Assembly: GCA_021324075.1 (NCBI GenBank)
Contig: JAJPJW010000084.1
Coordinates: 1-35,144 of the forward strand
Direction of reading: 5' to 3'
DNA: 35,144 bases
Origin: Pseudomonadota bacterium
GTDB lineage: Bacteria > Oederibacteriota > Muellerivitia > Muellerivitales > Muellerivitaceae
A program made the position numbers and the translations under genes. The notes under the pieces were generated by a model. It worked only from the letters and a program-made list of their open reading frames with translations, did no database searches and had not been told where the DNA came from. This document shows, piece by piece, positions 22,789 to 32,913 of this stretch (position 1 is its first letter; each line of letters starts with the position of its first letter).

Positions 22789-23670
22789 ATGCCGGAAGGA
22801 ACAGGGGCTAAGGAGGTCTGGACGCCGTTGAAAATCATCCAATGGGCGGTTCCTTACCTTACCCAGAAGGGGATAACCAGTCCCCGTATGGACGTGGAAC
22901 TCCTGGTTGCCCATGCCCTTCATTTGGACCGGCTGAAGGTTTACCTTCAGTTTGACCGGCCGTTGGATGGCAGTGAATTGGCGGCCATAAGGGAATTGCT
23001 CAAGCGAAGGGCCCAAAGGGAGCCCCTTCAATACATACTGGGACAGAGGGAGTTTTTTGGCTTTGACTTTAAAGTGGGCCCTGGGGTGCTGATACCACGC
23101 CCTGAAACGGAGCTGCTTGTGGAGGGGGCCTTGAAACATTTGGAGAGATTGCCACTGGAAAATCGTTTGTTTTTGGATCTGGGTACGGGCAGTGGCTGCA
23201 TCGCCTTAGCGGTGGCCAAAAGCATTTCCTGCCAAGTTTGGGCGGTAGATCAATCGGAAAAGGCCCTGGAAATGGCCCAACTTAATGCAAAAAACCTGGG
23301 TGTGGATTCCATACAGTGGCGCCTGGGGGACTGGTTTAAAGCCTTAAAAACCGAGGATCCAGCCCAATTTGGGGTGATTGTCAGCAATCCTCCCTATGTT
23401 TCTCCTGAGGAAAGAGTTGAGTTATCCCCGGAGGTCAGGGATTTCGAGCCGCCCGAGGCCTTGTTCGCAGAAAAACAGGGCTTAAAAGCTTATGAGGATA
23501 TTGCAGTCGGGTTAAAAGAGCGGCTTTTAAGATTAGGCGCCGCATTTTTGGAGATCCACGCCAATGGTTTTGACAAGGTCTCCAGGATCATGGCTCCCTT
23601 GGGATTAAAGGAAACCCTGGAGAGGGACTTGCAAGGACTTCCCCGGATAATTAAGCTTGAAAAACAGTAA
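22789..23670 (+). CDS. prmC: Release factor glutamine methyltransferase PrmC (HemK)
   Basis: This 293-residue protein has the helical N-terminal domain (residues 1-85, with QRREPLQYILG-like AQREPLQYILGQREFF). The SAM-binding domain follows, with GVLIPRPETELLVE, FLDLGTGSGCIALAVA (motif I, near 128) and the catalytic VSNPPYVSPEE (near 201). It methylates the glutamine of the GGQ motif of RF1 and RF2, raising termination efficiency. GAAGGAG lies before the ATG. It follows prfA by 30 bases, a common pairing. Any polarity from termination at the prfA UAG would reduce PrmC too. Confidence 0.96.
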   Translation: MPEGTGAKEVWTPLKIIQWAVPYLTQKGITSPRMDVELLVAHALHLDRLKVYLQFDRPLDGSELAAIRELLKRRAQREPLQYILGQREFFGFDFKVGPGVLIPRPETELLVEGALKHLERLPLENRLFLDLGTGSGCIALAVAKSISCQVWAVDQSEKALEMAQLNAKNLGVDSIQWRLGDWFKALKTEDPAQFGVIVSNPPYVSPEERVELSPEVRDFEPPEALFAEKQGLKAYEDIAVGLKERLLRLGAAFLEIHANGFDKVSRIMAPLGLKETLERDLQGLPRIIKLEKQ

Positions 23671-23674
23671 GTTA

Positions 23675-23704
23675 TTGACTCTTTTTGGCGACGATCTGTA
23701 TAAT
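23675..23704 (+). promoter_or_regulatory. Strong sigma70 promoter for rpoB
   Basis: TTGACT (23675-23680), an 18-nt spacer and a perfect TATAAT (23699-23704) lie five bases after the prmC stop. The start would be near 23711, about 125 nt before the rpoB GTG. This is the best promoter match in the window. Confidence 0.8.
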
Positions 23705-23719
23705 CACCCCTCTTTGCCC

Positions 23720-23754
23720 AAAACGAGAAAAGCCCTTTCTCGTTTTTTATTTTC
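23720..23754 (+). terminator. Promoter-proximal intrinsic terminator / possible attenuator in the rpoB leader
   Basis: AAAACGAGAAA (23720-23730) pairs with TTTCTCGTTTT (23736-23746), loop AGCCC, and a T-rich tail TTATTTT follows. It begins about ten bases after the predicted start site and lies well before the rpoB SD (23823). It could end prmC transcripts, or attenuate rpoBC, or both. Confidence 0.8.
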
Positions 23755-23834
23755 TAGGGGCAGTTCTTTCTAAGGGAAGAAATTCCCATAAGCCGCGCAT
23801 GGGCTCATTCCTGTTGTCTTCTGGAGGACTTTCT

Positions 23835-26800
23835 GTGAAAAAAATGAAATACGGCCGCCGCGAACGAATTGATTTCAGCCGCATCTCTTCCATTATGGAG
23901 ATGCCGGACTTGATTGAGTTTCAACGGAAGTCCTATGAGGCGTTTTTGCAGAAAGATGCCACGGTGGATCAACGGGCCGACCAGGGATTACAGTCCGTTT
24001 TCTCCAGCGTTTTCCCCATTTGGGATTTCAACGAAGTTTCCTCCTTGGAGTTCGTTTCCTACACCTTGCTGGAACCAAAGTACAACGTGCGGGAATGCCA
24101 GGAACGCGGCATGACCTATTCGGTTCCCATGAAGGTGACCCTCCGCCTCGTGATCCGCGAGGAAGACCCCGAAACCAATACCAAGAAGGTTAAGGACATT
24201 CGTGAACAGGAAGTTTTCTTCTGCGACCTGCCTATGATGACCGAACGCGGAACCTTCATGATCAATGGCGCTGAGCGCGTCATTGTATCTCAGCTGCACC
24301 GCTCTCCCGGCGTTACCTTCGACGAGGACGACGGCAAACTTTCCTCCTCCGGTAAAAAGATGTACATGACCAGCGTGATTCCCTACCACGGTTCCTGGCT
24401 CGAGTTCGAGTTCGATGTGAACGGTGTGCTTTACGCCCGTATCGACCGCAAGAGGAAATTCGTGGCCTCCACCCTGCTGCGGGGATGGGGCTTTTCGACC
24501 GACGAAGACATCCTGAAAATCTTTTTTGAGATTGAAAACCTGGAAGTTTCCGAAAAGAAGCTGCAAGGCAAGGCGCTTGCCGCCGACGTGGCCCATCCCG
24601 AAACCGGGGAAGTTTTGGTGGAAGCCGGCGCGGATTTCACTGCCGAAGTTGTGGCGGCCCTGAAGAAGCATGGCGTCAAGCAAGTCAAGGCGGCCACTTC
24701 CAATCCCAATGATGTTTCCATTTTGAATACGCTGCGCAAGGACAATACTCATTCGCAGGACACCGCTTTGGTTGAGATCTACAAGAAGATGCGGCCGGGC
24801 GACCCTCCGACGTTGGAAAACGCCAAGAGCCTGATGGACAACCTTTTCTTTAACAAGAAGCGGTACGACCTGGCCCGGGTGGGCCGCTATAAAATGAACA
24901 AAAAGCTGGGAATGAAGACTTCCCTGGAACAGCGCACGATTTCCAAAGAAGACTTGGTGGCCATCATCCGTTACCTCTTCGACCTCTGCAACGGCAAGGG
25001 TGAAAAGGATGATATCGACCACTTGGGCAACCGTCGCGTCCGCACGGCCGGCGAACTCTTGGAAAACAAGCTCCGCCTTGGATTTACCCGCATGGAAAGG
25101 GCGGTCCGGGAACGCATGTCCATCGTCGATATGGACATGAATCCCATGCCCAGCCAGCTTATTTCCACCAAGCCCATTACGGCGGCGGTGAAGGAGTTTT
25201 TCGGAACGTCTCAATTGTCCCAATTCATGGATCAAACCAACCCCTTGGCCGAATTGACCCACAAGCGGCGGTTGTCGGCCCTCGGACCCGGCGGTTTGAA
25301 CCGGGAGCGCGCGGGTTTCGAAGTGCGCGACGTGCACCATACCCATTACGGTCGTGTTTGCCCGATTGAGACGCCGGAAGGTCCGAATATCGGGCTGATT
25401 GCCTCCCTCTCGACTTATGCCCAGATCAATGAATACGGCTTCGTGACCACCCCGTTAAGGAAGGTCGAAGGCGGCAAGGTTTCCAAGAAGATTGAGTTTT
25501 TGCCGGCTGACGACGCCGACAAATACATCATTGCCCAAGCCAACACGCCCTTAGACGACAGCAACAAGTTCTCCAATGACATCATTGCGGCCCGTTATAA
25601 GGACGATTTTCCCATTGTGACCCCCAATGACATCCACTATATGGACGTTTCGCCCCGGCAGTTGTTCTCCGTGGCCACCTCCCTCATCCCCTTCCTTGAG
25701 CACGACGACGCCAACCGCGCCTTGATGGGCTCCAACATGCAACGGCAAGCCGTGCCTTTGATCCGCACCGAGGCTCCTTTCGTGGGTACGGGTATGGAAT
25801 ACAAGGCCGCCTACGATTCGGGTGTTTTGGTCATCGCCAAACGCGACGGCATCGTGGCGGGGGTGTCGTCCGACGAAATCATCATCTTTGCCGACGAAGT
25901 GGATGATACGGGTTCGGTGGATATCTATAAGCTCACCAAGTACAAGCGGTCCAACCAGGACACCTGCATCAACCAACGCCCCATTGTGAAGAAGGGCGAA
26001 AAGGTAAAAAAAGGGGATGTCATTGCCGACGGCCCCTCGACCGACCAAGGTGAATTGGCCCTGGGCCGGAACCTCCTGGTGGCTTTCATGCCCTGGAGGG
26101 GTTTCAACTTCGAAGACGCCATCATCGTGTCCGAGAAGCTGGTCCGCGAGGATTACTTCACCTCCGTCCATATTGAGGAATTCGAGCTGGAAGCCCGGGA
26201 TACCAAGCTGGGCAAGGAAGAAATCACCCGGGATATTCCCAACGTGGGCGACGAGGCCCTGAAGGACTTGGATGAGGAAGGCATCATCCGTATCGGCGCC
26301 GAAGTAGTGCCGGGCGATATCCTGGTGGGGAAAGTTACCCCCAAGGGTGAGACCGAACTCACTCCCGAAGAAAAGCTTTTGAGAGCCATTTTCGGGGAGA
26401 AGGCCGGGGACGTTCGCGACGCCTCCCTGCGCGTTCCACCGGGTGTGGAAGGCAAGGTCATCGACGTCAAGGTCTTCAAGCGCAAGGAAAAGGACGAGAA
26501 GATCAAGGGCCGGGATGCTTCCATGGTCAAAGCCATTGAGAAAGATTCCACCCACAAGATCAAACAGCTGGAAAAGGAAAATGAAAACCGCATCGAGGCC
26601 GTGAAGAAACAGATGGAGGAAAAGGCCAAGGACCTGAACAAGAGTGAGAAAAACGCCCTGGAAGAGCAAGCTGAAGAAGAAATCAAACGCTTGAACGAGG
26701 TCCTGCAGAACCGCGTCAAGGAAATCGAGCGCGAAAAGAACAACGAAATCGAGAAGGTCAAGAAGGGTGACGAATTGCCCCCCGGCGTCATTAAACTCGT

Positions 26801-27524
26801 AAAGGTTTATATCGCCAAGAAGCGCAAATTGTCGGTTGGCGACAAGATGGCAGGCCGTCACGGGAACAAGGGTGTGGTCTCCAAAATCGTGCCAGTGGAA
26901 GACATGCCTTACCTTCCCAACGGGAGGCCAGTGGATATCATCCTGAATCCCCTTGGCGTTCCTTCCCGTATGAACGTGGGACAGATACTGGAAACCCACC
27001 TGGGTTGGGCGGCCCATGAGGGCGGCTACCATGTGGCTTCCCCGGTGTTTGACGGGGCCAAGGAAGAGGAAATCAAGAAAGCCTTAAAGGAACAGAGCCT
27101 GCCCGAATCGGGCAAGATCACCCTGTACGACGGTATGACCGGCGAGTCTTTCGACCAGGAAGTGACCGTGGGTTACATCTATATCTTGAAGCTGGCCCAC
27201 TTGGTCGATGACAAGATCCACGCCCGTTCCATCGGGCCCTATTCCCTCATCACGCAGCAACCCCTGGGCGGCAAGGCCCAGTTTGGTGGCCAGCGGTTCG
27301 GGGAAATGGAAGTCTGGGCTTTGGAGGCTTATGGCGCGGCTTACACCTTGCAAGAACTTTTGACCGTCAAGTCCGACGACGTTCAAGGCCGCACCAAGGT
27401 TTATGAGGCCATTGTTAAGGGCAAGAACGCTCCGGAACCGGGTATCCCCGAATCGTTCAACGTTTTGGTGAAGGAACTGCAAGGTTTGTGTTTGGACGTC
27501 AAACTCATCAAGAATTCGAATTAA
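23835..27524 (+). CDS. rpoB: DNA-directed RNA polymerase subunit beta
   Basis: The start is the GTG at 23835 (1229 residues): GGAGG stands seven bases before it and the conserved N-terminus ([10 protein letters not shown]) follows at once. The 50 extra residues of the track ORF run through the leader terminator and are not real. The rifampicin region [29 protein letters not shown] is intact with wild-type-like Asp, His and Ser. [16 protein letters not shown] (active-centre lysines) and the C-terminal [18 protein letters not shown] are present. A charged coiled-coil insert of about 110 residues (after [13 protein letters not shown]) sits where E. coli beta also carries an insertion. It forms the catalytic core with beta'. 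Confidence 0.98.
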   Translation: MKKMKYGRRERIDFSRISSIMEMPDLIEFQRKSYEAFLQKDATVDQRADQGLQSVFSSVFPIWDFNEVSSLEFVSYTLLEPKYNVRECQERGMTYSVPMKVTLRLVIREEDPETNTKKVKDIREQEVFFCDLPMMTERGTFMINGAERVIVSQLHRSPGVTFDEDDGKLSSSGKKMYMTSVIPYHGSWLEFEFDVNGVLYARIDRKRKFVASTLLRGWGFSTDEDILKIFFEIENLEVSEKKLQGKALAADVAHPETGEVLVEAGADFTAEVVAALKKHGVKQVKAATSNPNDVSILNTLRKDNTHSQDTALVEIYKKMRPGDPPTLENAKSLMDNLFFNKKRYDLARVGRYKMNKKLGMKTSLEQRTISKEDLVAIIRYLFDLCNGKGEKDDIDHLGNRRVRTAGELLENKLRLGFTRMERAVRERMSIVDMDMNPMPSQLISTKPITAAVKEFFGTSQLSQFMDQTNPLAELTHKRRLSALGPGGLNRERAGFEVRDVHHTHYGRVCPIETPEGPNIGLIASLSTYAQINEYGFVTTPLRKVEGGKVSKKIEFLPADDADKYIIAQANTPLDDSNKFSNDIIAARYKDDFPIVTPNDIHYMDVSPRQLFSVATSLIPFLEHDDANRALMGSNMQRQAVPLIRTEAPFVGTGMEYKAAYDSGVLVIAKRDGIVAGVSSDEIIIFADEVDDTGSVDIYKLTKYKRSNQDTCINQRPIVKKGEKVKKGDVIADGPSTDQGELALGRNLLVAFMPWRGFNFEDAIIVSEKLVREDYFTSVHIEEFELEARDTKLGKEEITRDIPNVGDEALKDLDEEGIIRIGAEVVPGDILVGKVTPKGETELTPEEKLLRAIFGEKAGDVRDASLRVPPGVEGKVIDVKVFKRKEKDEKIKGRDASMVKAIEKDSTHKIKQLEKENENRIEAVKKQMEEKAKDLNKSEKNALEEQAEEEIKRLNEVLQNRVKEIEREKNNEIEKVKKGDELPPGVIKLVKVYIAKKRKLSVGDKMAGRHGNKGVVSKIVPVEDMPYLPNGRPVDIILNPLGVPSRMNVGQILETHLGWAAHEGGYHVASPVFDGAKEEEIKKALKEQSLPESGKITLYDGMTGESFDQEVTVGYIYILKLAHLVDDKIHARSIGPYSLITQQPLGGKAQFGGQRFGEMEVWALEAYGAAYTLQELLTVKSDDVQGRTKVYEAIVKGKNAPEPGIPESFNVLVKELQGLCLDVKLIKNSN

Positions 27525-27536
27525 GGAGGGGGATCC

Positions 27537-30500
27537 ATGAGCCAAGTCAAATCAACCACCCCTGAGAATGAAAACGAAGTGACCAAACCGGCAGCTCCGG
27601 AGGCGCCTGTGGCGGCTCCTATGATGGCCGACAAGAAACCAAACCTGGAGGTTCTTCTCAAAGAAACCACCCGGTTTGACGCCATCAAGATCGGCTTGTC
27701 CTCCCCGGAGACCATCCGTTCCTGGTCCCATGGAGAAGTCAAGAAACCGGAGACCATCAATTACCGCACCTTTAAGCCGGAGAAAAACGGTCTTTTCTGC
27801 GAGAAGATTTTCGGCCCAACGAAGGACTGGGAATGCGCCTGTGGTAAATACAAGAGAATCAAGTATAAGGACGTCATCTGCGACCGCTGCGGCGTAGAAG
27901 TCACCCAAGCTAAGGTTCGCCGGGAACGCATGGGCCATATCGAATTGGCCTGCCTGGTTTCCCATATCTGGTACCTCAAAGGTGTTCCCTCCCGCATGGG
28001 TTATCTTTTGGAAATGTCGACCCGTAACCTGGAAAGGGTCATCTATTACGAATCCTATGTGACCCTGGACCCGGGCAAAGCGCCCGTGGAAGTCGGACAG
28101 CTCTTAAGTGAGGACGAATACCAGAAACTCCGCGCTGAATATGGCGCTTCCTTGAAGGCCAAGATGGGTGCAGAGGCTATCCGGGACCTGATCCGCATGG
28201 TCAACCTGGACGATTTGGATAAGAAGTTGCGGGTCCAGATGAAGCAGACCACTAGCGAGCAAAAGCGCAAGACTCTCATCAAGCGTTTGAAGGTCATTGA
28301 GAGTTTCCGCAAGAGCGACAACAAGCCCGAGTGGATGTTCCTTGAAGTTTTGCCCGTCATCCCGCCCGAACTTCGCCCCCTGGTTCCTTTGGATGGCGGC
28401 CGTTTTGCCACCTCCGATTTGAACGACCTTTACCGTCGCGTGATTAACCGTAACAACCGTTTGAAAAAGCTTTTGGAACTGCACGCGCCTGAGGTCATCG
28501 TACGCAATGAGAAACGCATGCTCCAGGAAGCAGTGGACGCCCTTTTGGACAACGGCCGCCGTGGCCACGCTGTGCGCGGGCCGGGTAACCGTCCCTTGAA
28601 ATCCCTTTCCGACATGTTGAAGGGAAAGCAGGGTCGTTTCCGCCAGAACCTTTTGGGAAAGCGTGTCGATTATTCGGGCCGTTCGGTCATTGTCGTGGGA
28701 CCTGAACTGAAGATGCACCAATGCGGTCTTCCCAAGAAGATGGCTTTGGAACTCTTCAAGCCTTTTATCATCAAGAAGCTGGAGGACCGAGGTTACGTCC
28801 ATACCATCAAGAGCGCACGCAAGATGGTCGAGCGCGTGAAGCCGGAGGTTTGGGACATCCTGGCCGAGGTTATCCGCGACCATCACGTGCTCTTGAACCG
28901 CGCCCCGACCCTGCACCGTCAGGGTATCCAGGCATTCCAGCCGGTCCTCATTGAGGGCCGCGCTATCCAGATCCATCCGCTCGTTTGCACGGCCTTCAAC
29001 GCCGACTTCGACGGAGACCAGATGGCCGTCCATGTGCCCCTGTCCAGCGAGGCCCAGATGGAAGCGCGTTTCTTGATGCTGTCGACCAACAACATCAATT
29101 CCACCTCCAACGGCCGTCCTATCGTGACTCCGACCCAGGATATCGTCTTGGGTTCGTATTACATCACGAAGGAAATGCCGGGCGACAAAGGCGAGGGTAG
29201 GGTTTTCTCCGGCCCCCAGGAAGTCGTCATCGCCCTGGATGCCAAGCAAGTGGGCAAGCACGCCCGTATCAAAGTTCGCCGCAACGGGAAGTTGATTGAC
29301 ACTACCGTCGGACGGGTATTGTTCAACCAAGTCATCCCCTCGGATTTGCCATATGTCAATCGGGTCATGACCAAGAAGGAATTGGGCGACTTAGTGGCCC
29401 TTTGCTACGAAAAGTTGGGCCCCGAGGTAACCGTCAAGCTTCTGGACGACGTCAAGGAACTTGGCTTCAAGTATGCAACCCAGGCGGGAATCACAGTTTC
29501 CATTGATGACATGAAGATTCCGAAGGACAAGCCTGAAATCCTGAAGCGTTCTTACAAAGAAGTCGCCGAAATCGAGAACCAGTACAAGAAAGGCATCATC
29601 ACCGGCGGCGAACGGTACAACAAAGTCATCGACATTTGGACCCACACCACCGATGAAATCGCGGAAGTCATGTTTGAGAACCTCAAACAAGATCACCATG
29701 GGTTCAACCCCATTTACATGATGGCGGATTCAGGCGCCCGCGGTTCCAAGATGCAGATCCGCCAATTGGCGGGTATGCGCGGACTGATGGCCAAGCCCCT
29801 GCAGAAAATCACGGGGTCCATCGGTGAAATCATCGAATCTCCCATTACGGCCAATTTCCGGGAAGGCCTCACGGTGTTGGGATACTTCATTTCCACCCAC
29901 GGCGCCCGCAAGGGTTTGGCCGACACCGCCTTGAAGACAGCGGACGCGGGGTACCTGACCCGCCGCCTGGTGGACGTCTCACAGGAAGTCATCATTAACG
30001 TAGAAGATTGCGGCACTGTGAATGGCATCCGCGTGGGAGCCATCAAGGAAGGCGTCGAGATTATCGAGCCTTTGAAGGACCGCATCGGCGGCCGAGTGGC
30101 CGTGGATAACGTGGCCAACCTGCTCACTTCCGAGGTCATTGTACGTTCGGGCCAGATCATTACCGAAGACATCGCCGAAAAGCTGGAAGAGGCGGGTATC
30201 GAACAGATTCGCGTCCGTTCGGTCCTAACCTGCGAATTGGAACGCGGCGTCTGTGCGAAGTGCTATGGCGTGAATATGTCCAACGGCAGGCTGGTCCAAA
30301 TCGGTGAAGCGGTTGGCATCATCGCCGCCCAGTCCATCGGCGAACCGGGGACGCAGTTGACCCTCCGGACCTTCCACGTGGGCGGCGCCGCCAGCCGTGC
30401 CCTGGAACAATCCAAGATCGAATCGACGAAGAACGGCGTTGTGAGGTTCCATAATCTGAAACTGGTCGAGAACCGCAATAAGGAACTGATCGTCTTGAAC

Positions 30501-31778
30501 CGTAACGGTGAGATCTCGGTTTATGACGAAAAAGGAAGGGCCATGGAGAACCATGTGGTTCCATTTGGCTCGACCTTGAAAGTACGGGAAGAAGCTACCG
30601 TCCGGGAAGGCCAACTGTTGGCCCACTGGGATCTTTACAAGGTTCCCATTTTCACGGAAGTCTCCGGTAAGGTGAAACTGCAGGATGTTCTCCGCGGCGT
30701 AACGGTGCGCGAAGAGATTGATGCTTCCACCGGTTTGAAAGAACGCGCCATTATCGAATACAAGGATGAAAATCTGTCGCCCCGTTGTGTCATCATGAAT
30801 CCGGAAACTGGAGAAGCCGTCAAGAGTTACCGACTGCCGACAGGCTCCCTCATCAATGTGATGGACGGAGACAATATCATGGCCGGTGACATCCTGGCGA
30901 AGATCCCGCGTGAAATGTCCAAAACCCGCGATATTACCGGTGGTCTGCCCCGGGTCGCCGAACTTTTCGAGGCTCGCCGTCCCAAAGGCAACGCGGTCAT
31001 CGCCAAGATTGCCGGAACGGTCGGATTCGGAACCGCTTCGAAGGGTTATCAACGGGTGATTGTGACCAACACGGAAGGCAAAAAAAGCATCGAGGAAGAA
31101 TACGCCATTCCCTATGGCAAGCATCTAAACATCCACGAGGGCGACTACGTCCGTCCTGGCGATGCCTTGACGGATGGTCCGGTGGACCCGCATGACATCC
31201 TGGAAGTGCAGGGTGAAGCGGCGGTCCAGGAATACCTGCTCTCCAAGGTCCAGGAGGTTTACCGCCTCCAGGGCGTTAAGATCAATGACAAGCACATCGA
31301 AGTGATTATCCGGCAGATGATGCGCAAGATCGTCGTGCAGGAAGCGGGAGAAACCGAGTTCCTTCCCAAACAACAGGTGGACAAGGGTAAGTTCAAGAAG
31401 GAAAACGAACGGGTCGGTGATAAAGATGGAAAAACCGCCACGGCCCGCCCCATCCTTTTGGGGATCACCAAGGCCTCTTTGGGCACCGAGAGCTTCATTT
31501 CGGCCGCCAGCTTCCAAGAAACCACCAAGGTTCTGACGGAAGCGGCGGTTTCGGGAAAAGTCGATGAATTGCGAGGCTTGAAAGAAAACGTGATTATGGG
31601 ACATTTGATCCCGGCCGGGACGGGCAGTGCCTTTTACCGCGGGGTCAAGATCAAGGTTGACGAACCGGAGGAAGAGCTTCCGGTGGGCATCGCAGCCCCC
31701 CCCTCGGCCGAAATGGAAGAGGGCGATTTGAAGGCGAATGAAGGCGAAACTACCAAAAAAAGCCTTGACCAGGCCTAG
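27537..31778 (+). CDS. rpoC: DNA-directed RNA polymerase subunit beta'
   Basis: This 1413-residue protein follows rpoB by 12 bases, with AAGGAGGGGG before the ATG. The N-terminal zinc ribbon is complete (CACGKYK ... CDRCGVEV). [12 protein letters not shown], whose three Asp residues chelate the catalytic magnesium, is near residue 488. The second zinc site ([13 protein letters not shown]) is near 900, and the trigger-loop region contains [28 protein letters not shown]. The first 40 residues are an Ala/Pro/Glu-rich extension not normally present. The stop is TAG, soon followed by a second in-frame TAG. Confidence 0.98.
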   Translation: MSQVKSTTPENENEVTKPAAPEAPVAAPMMADKKPNLEVLLKETTRFDAIKIGLSSPETIRSWSHGEVKKPETINYRTFKPEKNGLFCEKIFGPTKDWECACGKYKRIKYKDVICDRCGVEVTQAKVRRERMGHIELACLVSHIWYLKGVPSRMGYLLEMSTRNLERVIYYESYVTLDPGKAPVEVGQLLSEDEYQKLRAEYGASLKAKMGAEAIRDLIRMVNLDDLDKKLRVQMKQTTSEQKRKTLIKRLKVIESFRKSDNKPEWMFLEVLPVIPPELRPLVPLDGGRFATSDLNDLYRRVINRNNRLKKLLELHAPEVIVRNEKRMLQEAVDALLDNGRRGHAVRGPGNRPLKSLSDMLKGKQGRFRQNLLGKRVDYSGRSVIVVGPELKMHQCGLPKKMALELFKPFIIKKLEDRGYVHTIKSARKMVERVKPEVWDILAEVIRDHHVLLNRAPTLHRQGIQAFQPVLIEGRAIQIHPLVCTAFNADFDGDQMAVHVPLSSEAQMEARFLMLSTNNINSTSNGRPIVTPTQDIVLGSYYITKEMPGDKGEGRVFSGPQEVVIALDAKQVGKHARIKVRRNGKLIDTTVGRVLFNQVIPSDLPYVNRVMTKKELGDLVALCYEKLGPEVTVKLLDDVKELGFKYATQAGITVSIDDMKIPKDKPEILKRSYKEVAEIENQYKKGIITGGERYNKVIDIWTHTTDEIAEVMFENLKQDHHGFNPIYMMADSGARGSKMQIRQLAGMRGLMAKPLQKITGSIGEIIESPITANFREGLTVLGYFISTHGARKGLADTALKTADAGYLTRRLVDVSQEVIINVEDCGTVNGIRVGAIKEGVEIIEPLKDRIGGRVAVDNVANLLTSEVIVRSGQIITEDIAEKLEEAGIEQIRVRSVLTCELERGVCAKCYGVNMSNGRLVQIGEAVGIIAAQSIGEPGTQLTLRTFHVGGAASRALEQSKIESTKNGVVRFHNLKLVENRNKELIVLNRNGEISVYDEKGRAMENHVVPFGSTLKVREEATVREGQLLAHWDLYKVPIFTEVSGKVKLQDVLRGVTVREEIDASTGLKERAIIEYKDENLSPRCVIMNPETGEAVKSYRLPTGSLINVMDGDNIMAGDILAKIPREMSKTRDITGGLPRVAELFEARRPKGNAVIAKIAGTVGFGTASKGYQRVIVTNTEGKKSIEEEYAIPYGKHLNIHEGDYVRPGDALTDGPVDPHDILEVQGEAAVQEYLLSKVQEVYRLQGVKINDKHIEVIIRQMMRKIVVQEAGETEFLPKQQVDKGKFKKENERVGDKDGKTATARPILLGITKASLGTESFISAASFQETTKVLTEAAVSGKVDELRGLKENVIMGHLIPAGTGSAFYRGVKIKVDEPEEELPVGIAAPPSAEMEEGDLKANEGETTKKSLDQA

Positions 31779-31836
31779 GTCCTTTGGTAGCCTACCCGTC
31801 CGCGTTTGAGCTCGTTAGTTGGTCATAGCGGTTGAG

Positions 31837-31945
31837 AAATCCTCCTTTTGGGCGGTGCCGGAAGAGTGGCACTTACCAAACGGGTGAGCTAGAGGAGGGA
31901 TTTGCTTGAAGATTCCCCCTTGAACCTTTTTCACGAGGTTCAGGG
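31837..31945 (+). promoter_or_regulatory. Folded leader upstream of rpsL
   Basis: AAATCCTCC (31837-31845) pairs with GGAGGGATTT (31894-31903, one bulged G). This encloses a GTGCC/GGCAC hairpin (31855-31872). A second hairpin, CCC-T-TGAACC with GGTTCAGGG (31917-31945), follows. Together with the terminator just downstream this looks like an attenuator-type leader for the str operon. No known riboswitch or ribosomal-protein leader pattern is recognised. Confidence 0.5.
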
Positions 31946-31966
31946 TGACGTATGGAATATTCACTT

Positions 31967-32005
31967 GGCAAAGGCGGAGCTCACTGTCTTTGCCTTTTTT
32001 ATTTT
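31967..32005 (+). terminator. Intrinsic terminator about 20 nt before rpsL
   Basis: GGCAAAG (31967-31973) pairs with CTTTGCC (31988-31994), with a GAGCTC palindrome in the loop, then TTTTTTATTTTA. The T run ends about 20 nt before the rpsL start codon, so no promoter fits in between. It must be read through for rpsL-rpsG-fusA expression. Confidence 0.88.
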
Positions 32006-32025
32006 ATGGGTAAGTGGAGGGATCT

Positions 32026-32415
32026 TTGCCGACGCTGAATCAGCTGGTCCGCATGGGCCGTGAGAAGAGCAAACATAAAACGAAATCACCCGCTTTGAAG
32101 GCTTGTCCCCAAAAGCGTGGTGTCTGTGTCAAAGTGGCCACCATGACGCCGAAGAAGCCCAACTCGGCCCTTCGGAAGATCGCCCGTGTGCGGTTGACCA
32201 ACGGAATGGAAGTGACTTGCTATATCCCGGGTGTCGGCCACAATTTGCAGGAGCACTCGATTGTCTTGATCCGCGGCGGCCGCGTGAAGGACCTTCCGGG
32301 TGTCCGTTATCACATCATCCGCGGTGCTTTGGATGCCGCCGGAGTAGCCGACCGCAAGCAGGGACGGTCCAAGTATGGAATGAAGCGGCCTAAAAAAGAC
32401 GCCGCTAAAGCTTAA
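32026..32415 (+). CDS. rpsL: 30S ribosomal protein S12
   Basis: The start is TTG at 32026 (129 residues): GGAGG lies five bases before it and S12 proteins begin PTxNQLVRxGR at this point; the track GTG at 32014 overlaps the SD. Universally conserved S12 motifs are present: [17 protein letters not shown] (with the streptomycin-site lysine), [13 protein letters not shown] and [19 protein letters not shown]12 sits at the decoding centre and controls accuracy. A TTG start on a highly expressed ribosomal gene is unusual. The C-terminus is Lys/Ala-rich as normal. Confidence 0.97.
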   Translation: MPTLNQLVRMGREKSKHKTKSPALKACPQKRGVCVKVATMTPKKPNSALRKIARVRLTNGMEVTCYIPGVGHNLQEHSIVLIRGGRVKDLPGVRYHIIRGALDAAGVADRKQGRSKYGMKRPKKDAAKA

Positions 32416-32427
32416 GGAGAGCACCCA

Positions 32428-32898
32428 ATGCCCCGTCGAAAAGTAGCCGCGAAACGCGAAATTCTTTCCGATTCGCGTTACAACAACAAGTTGGTGGCCA
32501 AGTTCATCAATTGCATGATGTATGACGGCCAAAAAATGGTGGCTACTCAAAGCTTTTATGAAGCCCTGGATGTTTTGGGCCAAAAGCATGGGGAAGGCGC
32601 CTTGAATGTGTTCAAGACCGCCATTGAGAACGTGAAGCCAGTTTTGGAAGTCAAGTCCCGCCGGGTCGGCGGCGCCACATACCAAGTTCCCGTGGAAATT
32701 CGTCCTGAACGCAGGGTTTCCCTGGCCATTCGGTGGATTTTGACCGCGGCCCGCGCCCGCAAGGAAAAAACCGTCGCCGAGAAATTGGCGGCCGAATTGA
32801 CCGATGCCTTCAAGAACCAGGGTACGGCCATCAAGAAAAAAGAAGATACCCATAAAATGGCGGAAGCTAACCAGGCCTTCGCCCACTATCGCTGGTAA
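32428..32898 (+). CDS. rpsG: 30S ribosomal protein S7
   Basis: This 156-residue protein has the family's usual length. It begins [12 protein letters not shown] and carries the S7 signature region around [36 protein letters not shown] (rRNA-binding beta hairpin) and the C-terminal [20 protein letters not shown] follow. It organises the 3' domain of 16S rRNA and contacts the E-site tRNA. GGAG precedes the ATG, 12 bases after rpsL. In E. coli S7 represses its own operon; I see no comparable structure in the short rpsL-rpsG gap. Confidence 0.98.
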   Translation: MPRRKVAAKREILSDSRYNNKLVAKFINCMMYDGQKMVATQSFYEALDVLGQKHGEGALNVFKTAIENVKPVLEVKSRRVGGATYQVPVEIRPERRVSLAIRWILTAARARKEKTVAEKLAAELTDAFKNQGTAIKKKEDTHKMAEANQAFAHYRW

Positions 32899-32913
32899 TT
32901 TCGAGGAAAGAAA

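Noticed and set aside
23685-23834. N-terminal 50-residue extension of RpoB
   Set aside because: It would be read through the -10 element and the terminator hairpin; the GTG at 23835 has an ideal SD and matches the family start.
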